Assembly (NCBI GenBank): GCA_910586485.1
Contig: CAJUIA010000009.1
Coordinates: 54,914-118,913 of the forward strand
DNA from: an uncultured Acetatifactor sp.
GTDB taxonomy: Bacteria > Bacillota > Clostridia > Lachnospirales > Lachnospiraceae
Direction of reading: 5' to 3'
Length of the DNA stretch: 64,000 nucleotides
The position numbers and the translations under genes were made by a program. The notes beneath the pieces were generated by a model that worked only from the letters and a program-made list of their open reading frames with translations, was not told the origin of the DNA and searched no databases. Below are positions 44,559 to 53,605 of the stretch, piece after piece (the first letter of the stretch is position 1; every line of letters begins with the position of its first letter).

Positions 44559-45785
44559 ATGGCGGAGTTGGAAAGACTTGCGGCGGAAGCAAAGGAGCAT
44601 CTGCTGGGAAAGATCGTTCCCTTTTGGCGGAGCCTGCGGGATGACAAGCGGGGCGGCTGGTATGGCTATGTGTCTTATGATTTAAAGACCGACCGGGAAG
44701 CAGTAAAGGGCTGCATTTTAAACAGCAGAATCACATGGTTTTTTTCCAATGTTTACCTTTGCTGTAAGAATGGTCTGATCTCGGAGGGGGATTGCAGGAA
44801 ATACGGATTTTCTCCGGAGGATATAAAAGCGGAGGCAGAGCATGGTTTTGCCTTTTTGAAAAAATGCTGTCTGGATAAAGTCAACGGTGGCATTTACTGG
44901 TCCCTGTATGCGGACGGCAGGCCGGAGGATACTACAAAGCATACCTATAATCAGGCGTTTGCCATTTATGCCCTGTCTGCATATTACGAGGCGCTGGGGC
45001 AGGATGAGGCTTTGAAGCTTGCTTTTGAATTGTTTGAGCTGATTGAAGAAAAGTGTACGGACAATATTGGGTATCTGGAGGCCTTCACGGTGGACTTTCA
45101 GCCGGAATCAAACGAAAAGCTGTCGGAAAATGGTGTCATGGCGGCAAAGACCATGAACACGCTGCTTCATGTGTTTGAAGCCTATACGCAGCTTTATAAG
45201 GTTTCGGGAGACAGAAGAGTGGAAGAGCGGCTGAAATGGATTTTGGATGTGTTTGCGGATAAAATTTACAATCCGGAGAAGCATCGCCAGGAGGTGTTTT
45301 TTGACGAAAAGTATAACTCCATTATTGACCTGCATTCCTATGGGCACGATATTGAAACGGCCTGGCTGATTGACCTTGGGGTTGAAGTGCTGAAAAGCCC
45401 TGATTATGATCAGAAGCTTACCCCCATCACAAAGGATCTGACGGCGCAGATCTACAAGGAGGCTTTTAACGGACAGTCCCTGGCCAATGAGTGTGAAAGA
45501 GGGGTTGTCAATACCCACCGGATCTGGTGGGTTCAGGCGGAGAGCGTCGTAGGATTTTTAAACGGTTACTTAAAGGACAAGAGTCATGAAGACTACCTGG
45601 AGGCCGCATGCAAACAGTGGGCGTTTATTACGAAGTATGTGGTTGACGGGCGGCAGGGCTCCGAATGGTTCTGGGAGGTGGATGAAGCAGGCAGGCCTTA
45701 TCCGGACCGGCCCATTGTTGAGCCATGGAAATGTCCCTATCACAACGGCAGAATGTGTGTGGAAATATTAAGGAGGGCACAATGA
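44559..45785 (+). CDS. Mannobiose (cellobiose) 2-epimerase
   Basis: Inverts C2 of the reducing sugar, turning beta-1,4-mannobiose into mannosyl-glucose so that the next enzyme can use it. 408 residues in the N-acylglucosamine 2-epimerase (alpha6/alpha6 barrel) family. The catalytic His residues lie in HTYNQAFAIYAL, LHSYGHDIETAWL and NTHRIWWVQAE, the pattern of cellobiose 2-epimerases rather than of acylglucosamine ones. No signal peptide. ATG 44559 follows AAGGAGAG. The stop overlaps the start of the mannosylglucose phosphorylase gene by four bases (ATGA), matching their consecutive reactions. Confidence 0.92.
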   Translation: MAELERLAAEAKEHLLGKIVPFWRSLRDDKRGGWYGYVSYDLKTDREAVKGCILNSRITWFFSNVYLCCKNGLISEGDCRKYGFSPEDIKAEAEHGFAFLKKCCLDKVNGGIYWSLYADGRPEDTTKHTYNQAFAIYALSAYYEALGQDEALKLAFELFELIEEKCTDNIGYLEAFTVDFQPESNEKLSENGVMAAKTMNTLLHVFEAYTQLYKVSGDRRVEERLKWILDVFADKIYNPEKHRQEVFFDEKYNSIIDLHSYGHDIETAWLIDLGVEVLKSPDYDQKLTPITKDLTAQIYKEAFNGQSLANECERGVVNTHRIWWVQAESVVGFLNGYLKDKSHEDYLEAACKQWAFITKYVVDGRQGSEWFWEVDEAGRPYPDRPIVEPWKCPYHNGRMCVEILRRAQ

Positions 45786-46954
45786 TACACGAAAAATATT
45801 TTGAGCTGGCAAAGAAACAGGAGACGCTGCTTAACCGAAAAAACGAGAAAGACTTAAATTTCTACAACGGTATCTATGATCGTTACATTTATCCTGTTTT
45901 GACCAGGGAGCATGTTCCCCTGACCTGGCAGTACGATCTGAATCGGGAAAGCAATCCTTATTTTATGGAGCGGCTGGGGATCAATGCGGTTATGAATTCC
46001 GGAGCCATTTATTTAAACGGAGAATATTATCTTGTAGCCCGTATTGAAGGAAATGACCGTAAGTCCTTTTTTGGCGTGGCCAGGAGTAACAACGGAGTGG
46101 ACGGCTTTCGGTTTCTGGATTATCCGATCCTGTTTAAGGATACTTATCCAGAGGAAACCAATGTTTACGATATGCGGCTGACGCAGCATGAGGACGGCTA
46201 TATTTATGGTGTATTCTGCTCCGAGAGCAAGGACAAATCGGTAAATGATCTGTCTGCCGCCGTGGCGGCGGCAGGGATCGTGCGCACAAAGGATTTAAAG
46301 CACTGGGAGCGGCTGGATAACCTTGTAACCCTGCGTTCTCCACAGCAGCGAAACGTGGTGCTGCATCCTGAATTCGTAAACGGTAAATATGCTTTTTACA
46401 CCAGGCCCATGGACGATTTTATCGAGACCGGAAGCGGCGGAGGCGTGGGCTTTGGACTTTGCGATGATATTACCCATGCGGTGATTGATGAAGAGAAGAT
46501 GACCAGTCTTCGCAAATATCATACCATCACGGAGGCCAAAAACGGTGCGGGAGCGGTCCCCATCAAGACAGATAAAGGCTGGATTCATATTGCCCATGGG
46601 GTGAGAAATACGGCGGCGGGCTTAAGATATGTAATTTATGCCTTTGCCACGGCCCTGGAGGATCCGTCACGGGTTATCGCAGAGCCTTCCGGCCTCTTGA
46701 TCGGCCCCAGAGGGGGCGAAAGAGTGGGGGACGTTTCCAATGTTGTCTTTACCAATGGCGCCATCGTCAATGAAAAAGGAGAGGTATATATTTACTATGC
46801 TTCTTCAGACACCAGACTTCATGTGGCTGTTACCACCCTGGATAAGCTGAAGGATTATGTATTTAACACCCTATCGGATCCCGGCAGAAGTGTGGAATGT
46901 GTTGCCCAAAGGTGCGGCCTGATCGAGAAAAATCTGGAGCTGCTGAAGGCTTAA
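45782..46954 (+). CDS. GH130 4-O-beta-mannosyl-glucose phosphorylase
   Basis: Phosphorolyses Man-beta-1,4-Glc to mannose 1-phosphate and glucose. 390 residues from ATG 45782 (AAGGAGGGC upstream). The general acid is D130 in NVYDMRLTQHEDGYIYGVF, a stretch that matches characterised GH130_1 enzymes closely; RNVVLHPEF and HGVRNTAAG are further active-site segments. It is longer than the first GH130 because of an N-terminal helical arm, usual for this group. Together with the epimerase it processes the mannobiose left by the oligomannoside phosphorylase. Confidence 0.93.
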   Translation: MIHEKYFELAKKQETLLNRKNEKDLNFYNGIYDRYIYPVLTREHVPLTWQYDLNRESNPYFMERLGINAVMNSGAIYLNGEYYLVARIEGNDRKSFFGVARSNNGVDGFRFLDYPILFKDTYPEETNVYDMRLTQHEDGYIYGVFCSESKDKSVNDLSAAVAAAGIVRTKDLKHWERLDNLVTLRSPQQRNVVLHPEFVNGKYAFYTRPMDDFIETGSGGGVGFGLCDDITHAVIDEEKMTSLRKYHTITEAKNGAGAVPIKTDKGWIHIAHGVRNTAAGLRYVIYAFATALEDPSRVIAEPSGLLIGPRGGERVGDVSNVVFTNGAIVNEKGEVYIYYASSDTRLHVAVTTLDKLKDYVFNTLSDPGRSVECVAQRCGLIEKNLELLKA

Positions 46955-47006
46955 GGCAATAGCCGGAAGCAGAAAACTGTAAGCAAGTAAAGGACGGTAG
47001 ATAAAA

Positions 47007-48059
47007 ATGTTGGTTTTACCGGATCATGAATATTTAAAATACAGCGGCCGCATTGATTTTGAAGACAAAAAGGCTCCCGTGTTTGTTTATGCGGGCAGCT
47101 ATGTCAGTATCCGTTTCAGCGGAAGCTGTATTGGCGTTATTTTATCGAACAAAAGAAGCTATGGCTCCAATTATGTGGGCTATATTTTAGACGGCGTGCA
47201 GGGAAAGTTCCTTCTGGAGCCTGATGCAGGAGACCGGCAGGGTTACTGCCTGGGGAAGAATCTGGAGCCGGGAGAGCATGAGCTGCTTTTATTTAAACGG
47301 ATGGATGCCTGTCATTATTTTATTTTCCAGGGCTTCGAGCTGGAGGACGGGAGCAGTGTGCTGCCGCCTTGCCAGCTTCCGAAGAGGCGCCTGGAGGTGT
47401 TTGGAGACAGCGTGTCCTGCGGCGAGGTTTCGGAGGCAGTGGAATATGCAGGCAGGGAGGATCCTGAGCATGACGGGGAATATTCCAACAGCTGGTATTC
47501 CTATTCCTGGATTACGGCCAGAAAATTAAATGCAGAGCTGCACATCACCGCTCAGGGAGGCGCGGCTTTGCTGGACCAGACAGGCTGGTTCTGCGGGCCG
47601 GATTATGTGGGGATGGAATCCATTTATGATAAAATTCAATATAATCCCCAGCTTGGAGCCTTGAAGCCATGGGATTTTGACTGCTGGAAGCCTCATGTGG
47701 CAGTGGTGGCAATCGGACAGAACGACGCCAATCCTGAAAATTATATGGCGGAGGATTACCTTTCTGAAAAATCTCAAAACTGGCGGCGGCATTATAAGTC
47801 TTTTATAGAAAAGCTGATGGATCTGTATCCGAAAGCACATTTTGTGCTGACAACTACTATTTTAGGGCATGATGGGAGCTGGGACAGAGCGATCGACGAG
47901 GTCTGTAAGGAGATTGACAGCCGCCGGGTATATCACTTCTTATATGAAAAGAACGGCTGCGGCACACCGGGGCATATCCGCATTCCGGAGGCGGAGAAGA
48001 TGGCGGAAGAATTAAGCTCATTTATAGAATCTCTGGGGAAAATTTGGAATGAAGTCTGA
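47007..48059 (+). CDS. CE2-like acetyl esterase
   Basis: 350 residues, no signal peptide. An N-terminal jelly-roll domain (about 1-125) precedes an SGNH hydrolase domain. The Ser is S135 in VFGDSVSCG, the Asn lies in AIGQNDANP, and the His is H323 in GTPGHIRIPE. The CE2 family has exactly this two-domain order and often uses a Ser-His dyad; a DxxH block is not obvious here, which fits. It should take acetyl groups off imported manno-oligosaccharides. In known mannan loci a CE2 and a CE17 enzyme remove acetyls at different positions, and the CE17-like gene follows after 12 bases. Confidence 0.88.
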   Translation: MLVLPDHEYLKYSGRIDFEDKKAPVFVYAGSYVSIRFSGSCIGVILSNKRSYGSNYVGYILDGVQGKFLLEPDAGDRQGYCLGKNLEPGEHELLLFKRMDACHYFIFQGFELEDGSSVLPPCQLPKRRLEVFGDSVSCGEVSEAVEYAGREDPEHDGEYSNSWYSYSWITARKLNAELHITAQGGAALLDQTGWFCGPDYVGMESIYDKIQYNPQLGALKPWDFDCWKPHVAVVAIGQNDANPENYMAEDYLSEKSQNWRRHYKSFIEKLMDLYPKAHFVLTTTILGHDGSWDRAIDEVCKEIDSRRVYHFLYEKNGCGTPGHIRIPEAEKMAEELSSFIESLGKIWNEV

Positions 48060-48071
48060 AGGGGAAAGAAT

Positions 48072-49205
48072 ATGAATTTAAATTATGAGGCGGCAGTGGC
48101 AAACCGCGGTAATCAGGCCAGAATCAAGAAGGTATTTCAGCGGGCGGAGCAGGGAGAAAAGCTGACCATCGGTTTTTTAGGCGGCTCCATCACCCAAGGA
48201 TCCCTTGCATCGGATTCAAAACTGTGTTATGCTTACCGTGTGTATGAATGGTGGTGCAAAACCTTTCCTGAGGCGGAGTTTGTATACTTAAACGCGGGAA
48301 TCGGCGCAACGGATTCTCAGTTTGGCTGTGCACGGGCAGACAGTGATCTGTTGGCGTACAGGCCGGATTTCGTGATTGTGGAATTTTCGGTAAATGACAG
48401 CGCTACCCCTCATTATCTGGAGACCTATGAGGGGCTGATCCGCAAAATTTACGGTGCAGCCTGGCAGCCGGCTGTGCTGCTGGTACATAATGTATGTTAC
48501 GATAACGGTGCCAACGCTCAGCTGATGCACGGGAAGGTGGCACGCTATTATGAGCTGCCGGCCGTCAGTATGCAGAGCTGTATCTATCCGGAGCTGGTTT
48601 CCGGCAGGCTGGAAAACCGCACGATCACGCCGGATGACCTGCATCCCAATGATTACGGCCATGAGCTGGTAGCCTCCGTCATTACTTATTTTTTGGGAAA
48701 AATCCTGGAGGATATTACAAACGGGGAATTGCCGGTGGAGCTAAAGGCTGAGCCCCTGACGGCTAATGCGTATCAGCATTCCGTTCGTTACAGAAGCGAC
48801 AACGCGTCTCCCGTATTGAACGGCTTTATTGCAGATCAGTCCTCCCAGGAAGTGATTACCGACATTTTTAAAAAGGGCTGGACGGCATCGGAAAAGGGGG
48901 CATCCATTGTATTTGAGGTGAAGGGCAGCTGCATCGGCGTGCAGTACCGGAAGACCATGCAGCTGCCGGCTCCCGTGGCGGAGCTGATTCTGGACGGAGA
49001 CGAGGCTCATCCCTTTGTGCTGGACGCTAATTTTGACGAAACCTGGGGGGATAAGCTGGTGCTGGATACCGTACTGGAACACGGTGAAGATAAGCTGCAC
49101 AGGGTAGAGATCCGCCTGCGGGAAACGCATAGGGAGGATCGGCTTCCTTTTTATCTGGTATCGGTGATTGCGTCCGGCTGCAGCATGGAGGTTCGTTATG
49201 TTTGA
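48072..49205 (+). CDS. CE17-like acetyl mannan-oligosaccharide esterase
   Basis: 377 residues, cytoplasmic. SGNH domain: S39 in GGSITQG, Gly in NAGIGATDS, Asn in VEFSVNDS, D188 and H191 in PDDLHPNDYGH. A C-terminal beta domain (about 235-377) resembles the CBM35-like module of described CE17 mannan esterases. It likely clears acetyl groups, often at O2, that block GH130 and GH1 enzymes. It is paralogous to the secreted lipoprotein at 23263. The gene overlaps the GH1-isomerase start by eight bases. Confidence 0.88.
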   Translation: MNLNYEAAVANRGNQARIKKVFQRAEQGEKLTIGFLGGSITQGSLASDSKLCYAYRVYEWWCKTFPEAEFVYLNAGIGATDSQFGCARADSDLLAYRPDFVIVEFSVNDSATPHYLETYEGLIRKIYGAAWQPAVLLVHNVCYDNGANAQLMHGKVARYYELPAVSMQSCIYPELVSGRLENRTITPDDLHPNDYGHELVASVITYFLGKILEDITNGELPVELKAEPLTANAYQHSVRYRSDNASPVLNGFIADQSSQEVITDIFKKGWTASEKGASIVFEVKGSCIGVQYRKTMQLPAPVAELILDGDEAHPFVLDANFDETWGDKLVLDTVLEHGEDKLHRVEIRLRETHREDRLPFYLVSVIASGCSMEVRYV

Positions 49206-51501
49206 TAAAGATTTTGTCTGGGGCGTGGCAAGCAGCGCGTACCAGGTGGAGGGAACTGACCCGGAGGACGGGAGAGGGAAAACCGTATGGGATACCTTTG
49301 TGGAAGAGGGCCGGATATTTGAGGGGCAAAATGCAGATACCTCCTGTGATCATATGCACAGATTCAGAGAGGATTATGCTCTGATGCGTAATCTGGGCAT
49401 AAAAGCCTATCGCTTTTCCTTAAATTGGGCAAGGCTGATTCCTGACGGGACCGGCGCCGTTAATCAAAAGGCAGTGGAGCTTTACCGGAGTATGCTTCTT
49501 TCCATGAAGGAGAACGGCATTACCCCGTATATTACCCTGTTTCACTGGGAATTTCCCCAGGCGCTCCAGGACAGGGGCGGGTGGCTGAATCCGGATGTGG
49601 TGGATTGGTTCGGTAATTATGCCAGGGCAGCTGCGGAAAGCTTTTCGGATCTATGTGAGAATTTTATTACCATAAACGAGCCGCAATGCGCGGTGGGACT
49701 GGGCCATTTAAGCGGCGTCCATGCGCCGGGTTTAAAGCTTTCTTATCCAGAGACCTTTCAGATTGCCCACAACCTCTTAAAGGCTCACGGGAAGGCCGTG
49801 ATTATGCTGCGGAAATATGCAAAGCAGCCTGTCAGGATCGGATATGCGCCCACAGGCGGGGTGGCTTATCCTTACACGGATTCCCCGGAGGATATTGCAG
49901 CGGCAAAGAAGGTATATTTTGGCTTTTATAATCCTATGAGTAATTGGACCTGGAATGTGGCATGGTTTTCCGATCCTGTATTTTTGGGCCATTATCCGGA
50001 GGAAGGATTACGGCAGTTTCAGGAGTATCTGCCGGAAATTACGGCGGAGGATATGGAGCTGATTCATCAGCCGCTGGATTTTATGGGCCAGAATATCTAC
50101 AACGGTTACTATGTCAGAGCCGGAGAGAACGGAGAGCCGGAATTTGTAACAAGAGAGCCGGGATTTCCCAAGACGGGGACGGATTGGCCGGTGACGCCGA
50201 GAGCTTTTTATTACGGCATTCAGTTCTTGACGGAGCGCTATCCTCTGCCTCTTTATATTACGGAAAACGGCATGGGCTGTCATGATAATGTGGCAGCTGA
50301 CGGCAAGGTTCATGATAACGACAGGATTACCTTTTTGGACAGCTACATAGGCGCCATGCAGAAGGCCATAGAAGAAGGCGCGGATGTAAAGGGCTATTTC
50401 CTGTGGACCTTTTTGGATAATTTTGAGTGGAGCGACGGCTATAAGCAGCGCTTCGGTATTGTATATGTAAACTATCAGACTCAGAAGAGGATCGTGAAGG
50501 ATTCCGCATTCTGGTATCAGGAGGTAATCAAAACAATGGGCGCAAATCTTTCCTGTAACAATCCCTGTGAGGACATCTTGTTCCTGAATCCCGTGCTTAC
50601 CCACAATATCTGGGGAGGAAGCAGACTGCGCGAGGATTTCGGTTATCCGGCGGAAGGAACGGACATCGGCGAATGCTGGGGAATCTCCGCCCATCCGAAC
50701 GGAGAAGGCACGATACGGGACGGAGCCTATGCCGGCGTAAAGCTTTCCGAGCTTTGGAAAACTCACCCTGAAATGTTTGGAAATGTAGAATATGACCGTT
50801 TTCCCCTGCTGGTGAAGATTATTGATGCCAGGGAGGACCTGAGCATTCAGGTGCATCCCGATGATGCTTATGCAAAGGAGCATGAGAACGGTTCCCTTGG
50901 CAAGACGGAATGCTGGTATGTGCTGGACTGCCCGGCAGGAGCGTCGCTTGTGATCGGTCACAATGCCAAAACCAGGGAAGAGCTTGCCGATATGATTCAT
51001 CAGGGGCGTTGGCAGGAATTTATTCGGGAGATACCCGTGAAAAAGGGTGACTTTATTCAGATTGATCCCGGTACCGTTCACGCCATAAAGGGTGGACTGC
51101 TGATTTTGGAGACTCAGCAGAACAGTGATATTACCTATCGGGTTTATGATTATGACAGGCTTTCAAACGGTAAGCCAAGGCAGCTTCATGTGGAACAGAG
51201 TATAGATGTAATCACTGTTCCTGCCAAATCTGCGGAGGACAGCATCCTATCCGCAGCAGATCTGCCTGTAAATTGTCTATGTGAGCTTTATCACTGTGCA
51301 TATTACCATATTTATAAGCTGACGGTGGACGACAGATTTGTCTTTGTGCCTGACGCTCCCTTCATGCTGGCGACAGTATTGTCAGGTGATGGTATTGTCA
51401 ACAGCCAGCCAGTGAAAAAAGGCGATCATTTCCTGGTGCCAAAGGGAGTAAAACGCTTGGAGTTTACAGGCCGCATGGAATTCATATTATCCAGTATTTA
51501 A
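49198..51501 (+). CDS. GH1 beta-glucosidase fused to mannose-6-phosphate isomerase
   Basis: 767 residues from ATG 49198. Residues 1 to about 445 form a complete GH1 barrel: FVWGVASSAYQVEG, acid/base E161 in TINEPQ, nucleophile E356 in YITENGMG and late WTFLDNFEWSDGY. Residues about 450-767 form a complete type I phosphomannose isomerase with N-terminal THNIWGGSRL, metal ligands in QVHPDD and KTECWYVL, and GTVHAI. No stop or frameshift separates them, and both active sites look intact. GH1 can trim glucose from glucomannan oligosaccharides. The isomerase turns mannose 6-phosphate to fructose 6-phosphate, the exit step to glycolysis. A phosphomannomutase, needed after GH130, is not in the window. 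Confidence 0.93.
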   Translation: MFDKDFVWGVASSAYQVEGTDPEDGRGKTVWDTFVEEGRIFEGQNADTSCDHMHRFREDYALMRNLGIKAYRFSLNWARLIPDGTGAVNQKAVELYRSMLLSMKENGITPYITLFHWEFPQALQDRGGWLNPDVVDWFGNYARAAAESFSDLCENFITINEPQCAVGLGHLSGVHAPGLKLSYPETFQIAHNLLKAHGKAVIMLRKYAKQPVRIGYAPTGGVAYPYTDSPEDIAAAKKVYFGFYNPMSNWTWNVAWFSDPVFLGHYPEEGLRQFQEYLPEITAEDMELIHQPLDFMGQNIYNGYYVRAGENGEPEFVTREPGFPKTGTDWPVTPRAFYYGIQFLTERYPLPLYITENGMGCHDNVAADGKVHDNDRITFLDSYIGAMQKAIEEGADVKGYFLWTFLDNFEWSDGYKQRFGIVYVNYQTQKRIVKDSAFWYQEVIKTMGANLSCNNPCEDILFLNPVLTHNIWGGSRLREDFGYPAEGTDIGECWGISAHPNGEGTIRDGAYAGVKLSELWKTHPEMFGNVEYDRFPLLVKIIDAREDLSIQVHPDDAYAKEHENGSLGKTECWYVLDCPAGASLVIGHNAKTREELADMIHQGRWQEFIREIPVKKGDFIQIDPGTVHAIKGGLLILETQQNSDITYRVYDYDRLSNGKPRQLHVEQSIDVITVPAKSAEDSILSAADLPVNCLCELYHCAYYHIYKLTVDDRFVFVPDAPFMLATVLSGDGIVNSQPVKKGDHFLVPKGVKRLEFTGRMEFILSSI
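50519..50538 (+). promoter_or_regulatory. Possible internal ribosome site before the isomerase domain
   Basis: AGGAGG (50519-50524) lies 11 bases before an in-frame ATG (50536) at residue 447, exactly at the domain boundary. It could yield a free isomerase of about 321 residues. The bases also code conserved GH1 residues (YQEVI), so chance is possible. Confidence 0.35.
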
Positions 51502-51529
51502 GATTTAGAAATTTTTCATTTTTATGTCA

Positions 51530-51562
51530 GCCGCCAGCCCGGAAAACGGGAGGGCGGCTTTT
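51530..51562 (+). terminator. Terminator ending the mannan operon
   Basis: GCCGCC..CCCG (51530-51541) pairs with CGGG..GGCGGC (51547-51558) around a small internal loop; loop GAAAA, then TTTT. Confidence 0.8.
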
Positions 51563-51597
51563 ATGTGACTGCATTTTGGAATTTTTGCGTTTTATGC

Positions 51598-51649
51598 TTG
51601 ACAACCATCCGAAATCGGACTATACTCAAAAAAGTCCGATTTCGGATGG
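51598..51649 (+). promoter_or_regulatory. marR-MATE promoter with paired operators
   Basis: TTGACA (51598-51603), 17 bases, TATACT (51621-51626). A perfect inverted repeat with 17-base arms (51605-51621 and 51633-51649) covers the spacer, -10 and start point. Each arm contains its own near-palindrome, TCCGAAATCGGA (51608-51619) and TCCGATTTCGGA (51635-51646), as expected for two dimer sites. Confidence 0.85.
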
Positions 51650-51670
51650 TTTAAAAGGAGCGGTGAATTT

Positions 51671-52177
51671 ATGGGAGCGGAAAAGGAGTATCTTTCAGAA
51701 TATAACCGGCTTTACAAGGAAAATGATGAATTATACAGAAATGCAGCAAAAGCGTTAGGCCTTTCAGACTGCGCTTTCTGGATTCTTTATTTTCTGAGGG
51801 AAAGCAATGCTGAATTGACCCAGAGCGAAATATGCTCCACCATTTATGCACCGAAGCAGACCGTGAATTCGTCTCTGAAAAAGCTGGCGGATGAGGGGTA
51901 TCTTCAGCTTGCGGAGGGAAACGACAGGCGGAGTAAGCTTATTAAGCTGACGGAGGCGGGAGCGGAGCTGGCGGTGAGAACCGTTGACCGGGTGCTGCAG
52001 GCAGAGCTGCGGGCATTTAGAAAAATGACGGCGGATGAGCAGGCCTTCTTTTTAGGGCTGTTCCACAGATATACGAATCTGTTGAAAAGGGAATTCGAAA
52101 ATATGGGGGAAGAGGATCACAAAAAGGAATCAAAATTCGAAAAAGATTCAAAATCCAAAAAGGAATGGGAGATATGA
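51671..52177 (+). CDS. MarR-family regulator
   Basis: 168 residues with the winged-helix core: QSEICSTIYAPKQTVNSSLKKLADEGYLQ (recognition region, about 60-90) and wing GNDRRSKLIKLTEAG. The N- and C-terminal helices should make the dimer. It sits directly downstream of a strong promoter covered by two palindromes, so self-repression with release by a small ligand is the simple model. The C-terminus is Lys/Glu-rich (KKESKFEKDSKSKKE). The MATE gene overlaps its stop (ATGA). Confidence 0.92.
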   Translation: MGAEKEYLSEYNRLYKENDELYRNAAKALGLSDCAFWILYFLRESNAELTQSEICSTIYAPKQTVNSSLKKLADEGYLQLAEGNDRRSKLIKLTEAGAELAVRTVDRVLQAELRAFRKMTADEQAFFLGLFHRYTNLLKREFENMGEEDHKKESKFEKDSKSKKEWEI

Positions 52178-53559
52178 AAGAATTAAAAGAAGTAGAAACA
52201 AGGAATCAAAAAGAAATGTCCGGGAGGCGGAAGGCAATACAGCTGTCGGATCACTTTAATTACGGGAAACTGTTGAGATTTGTTCTGCCCTCCATCACCA
52301 TGATGGTATTCACTTCTGTCTACGGCGTGGTGGACGGTTTATTTGTGTCTAACTTTGTAGGCAAGACATCCTTTGCCGCCATCAATCTGATCATGCCGGT
52401 ACTGATGATTTTTGGAGGCATCGGCTTTATGCTGGGTACAGGCGGCAGTGCGCTGGTGGCCAAGACATTGGGAGAGCAGAAATCCGAAAAGGCAAAAAGC
52501 TATTTTACCATGATGATTTGGACTACGCTTATCATTGGAGTAATCGCATCTCTGATCGGGTTTGCAGCCATGCGTCCTCTGGCGGCAGCATTAGGCGCAG
52601 ACGAAGCCATGCTGCCGGTATGTGTGGTTTACGGAAGGATCACCATGATATTTAATGTGAGTTTTATGCTCCAAAACGTATTTCAGGGCTTTCTGATTAC
52701 GGCGGAAAAACCAAAGCTGGGCCTGATTACCACTGTGGCGGCCGGCCTGACCAACATGGCGCTGGATGCCTTGTTTATCGCCGGTTTCAAATGGGGTGTT
52801 GCAGGGGCGGCCCTGGCTACGGGCTTAAGCCAATGCGTAGGAGGATTGATTCCCCTGGTTTATTTCCTGTGCCCTAACACCAGCCTTCTGCAGCTGAAAA
52901 AAACAAGACTGGAAGCAAGGCCGATCCTGAGGGCATGTGGAAACGGCGCCTCGGAAATGGTTTCCAATGTAACTGCTTCTATAGTAGGAATGCTGTATAA
53001 TTTTCAGCTGCTCAAATATGCAGGAGAAAACGGGGTGGCTTCTTATGGCGTCCTCATGTATGTGCAGTTTATTTTTGTGGCGGTATTTATCGGATATTCT
53101 ATCGGCAGCGCTCCCGTGATCGGCTACCATTACGGTGCGGGAAATCATACGGAGCTGAAAAGCCTGCTCCGAAAGAGTATCCTGCTGATGGCTGTGATTG
53201 GATGCGGCATGGTGACAGCGGCACAGCTCCTGGCAGCGCCGTTGTCCAGAGTATTTGTGGGATATGATCAGGAGCTGTTTCAGATGACGCTCCGTGCGCT
53301 GCGCATTGCATCCTCTGCGTTCCTGATCATGGGCTTTAACGTGTTTGCTTCCTCCTTTTTTACGGCTTTAAACAACGGCGGCGTATCGGCGGCAATTTCC
53401 TTTCTGCGTACCTTTATCTTCAAGCTGTCAGCAGTGCTGATCCTGCCAATGCTGCTGGAGCTGGACGGCATCTGGCTGGCGGATGTAACGGCGGAAATCT
53501 TTGCTTTTGTGATTTCGCTTATATTTCTGCTGACAAAGCGGAAAAAATACCATTATTAA
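52174..53559 (+). CDS. MATE-family efflux transporter
   Basis: 461 residues from ATG 52174, coupled to the marR stop; ATG 52165 is a slightly longer alternative. Twelve membrane segments in two halves, with MATE features GVVDGLFVSNFVG, GTGGSALVAKTLGE in the first and SYGVLMYVQFIF, PVIGYHYGAG in the second. It should export cationic drugs or metabolites by Na or H exchange. Control by the MarR protein is inferred. It is not functionally tied to mannan use and lies between the operon terminator and GH2. Confidence 0.93.
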   Translation: MKELKEVETRNQKEMSGRRKAIQLSDHFNYGKLLRFVLPSITMMVFTSVYGVVDGLFVSNFVGKTSFAAINLIMPVLMIFGGIGFMLGTGGSALVAKTLGEQKSEKAKSYFTMMIWTTLIIGVIASLIGFAAMRPLAAALGADEAMLPVCVVYGRITMIFNVSFMLQNVFQGFLITAEKPKLGLITTVAAGLTNMALDALFIAGFKWGVAGAALATGLSQCVGGLIPLVYFLCPNTSLLQLKKTRLEARPILRACGNGASEMVSNVTASIVGMLYNFQLLKYAGENGVASYGVLMYVQFIFVAVFIGYSIGSAPVIGYHYGAGNHTELKSLLRKSILLMAVIGCGMVTAAQLLAAPLSRVFVGYDQELFQMTLRALRIASSAFLIMGFNVFASSFFTALNNGGVSAAISFLRTFIFKLSAVLILPMLLELDGIWLADVTAEIFAFVISLIFLLTKRKKYHY

Positions 53560-53565
53560 GATGTG

Positions 53566-53605
53566 GGAAGCCCTTCCGCTTGAAAATTAAAGCGGAAGGG
53601 TTTCC
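53566..53605. terminator. Hairpin between convergent MATE and GH2 genes
   Basis: Sixteen-bp stem (53566-53581 with 53590-53605, one G-T pair), loop of 8. It overlaps the last codons of GH2. T-richness is only moderate on both sides, so a two-way terminator is likely but not strong. Confidence 0.6.
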
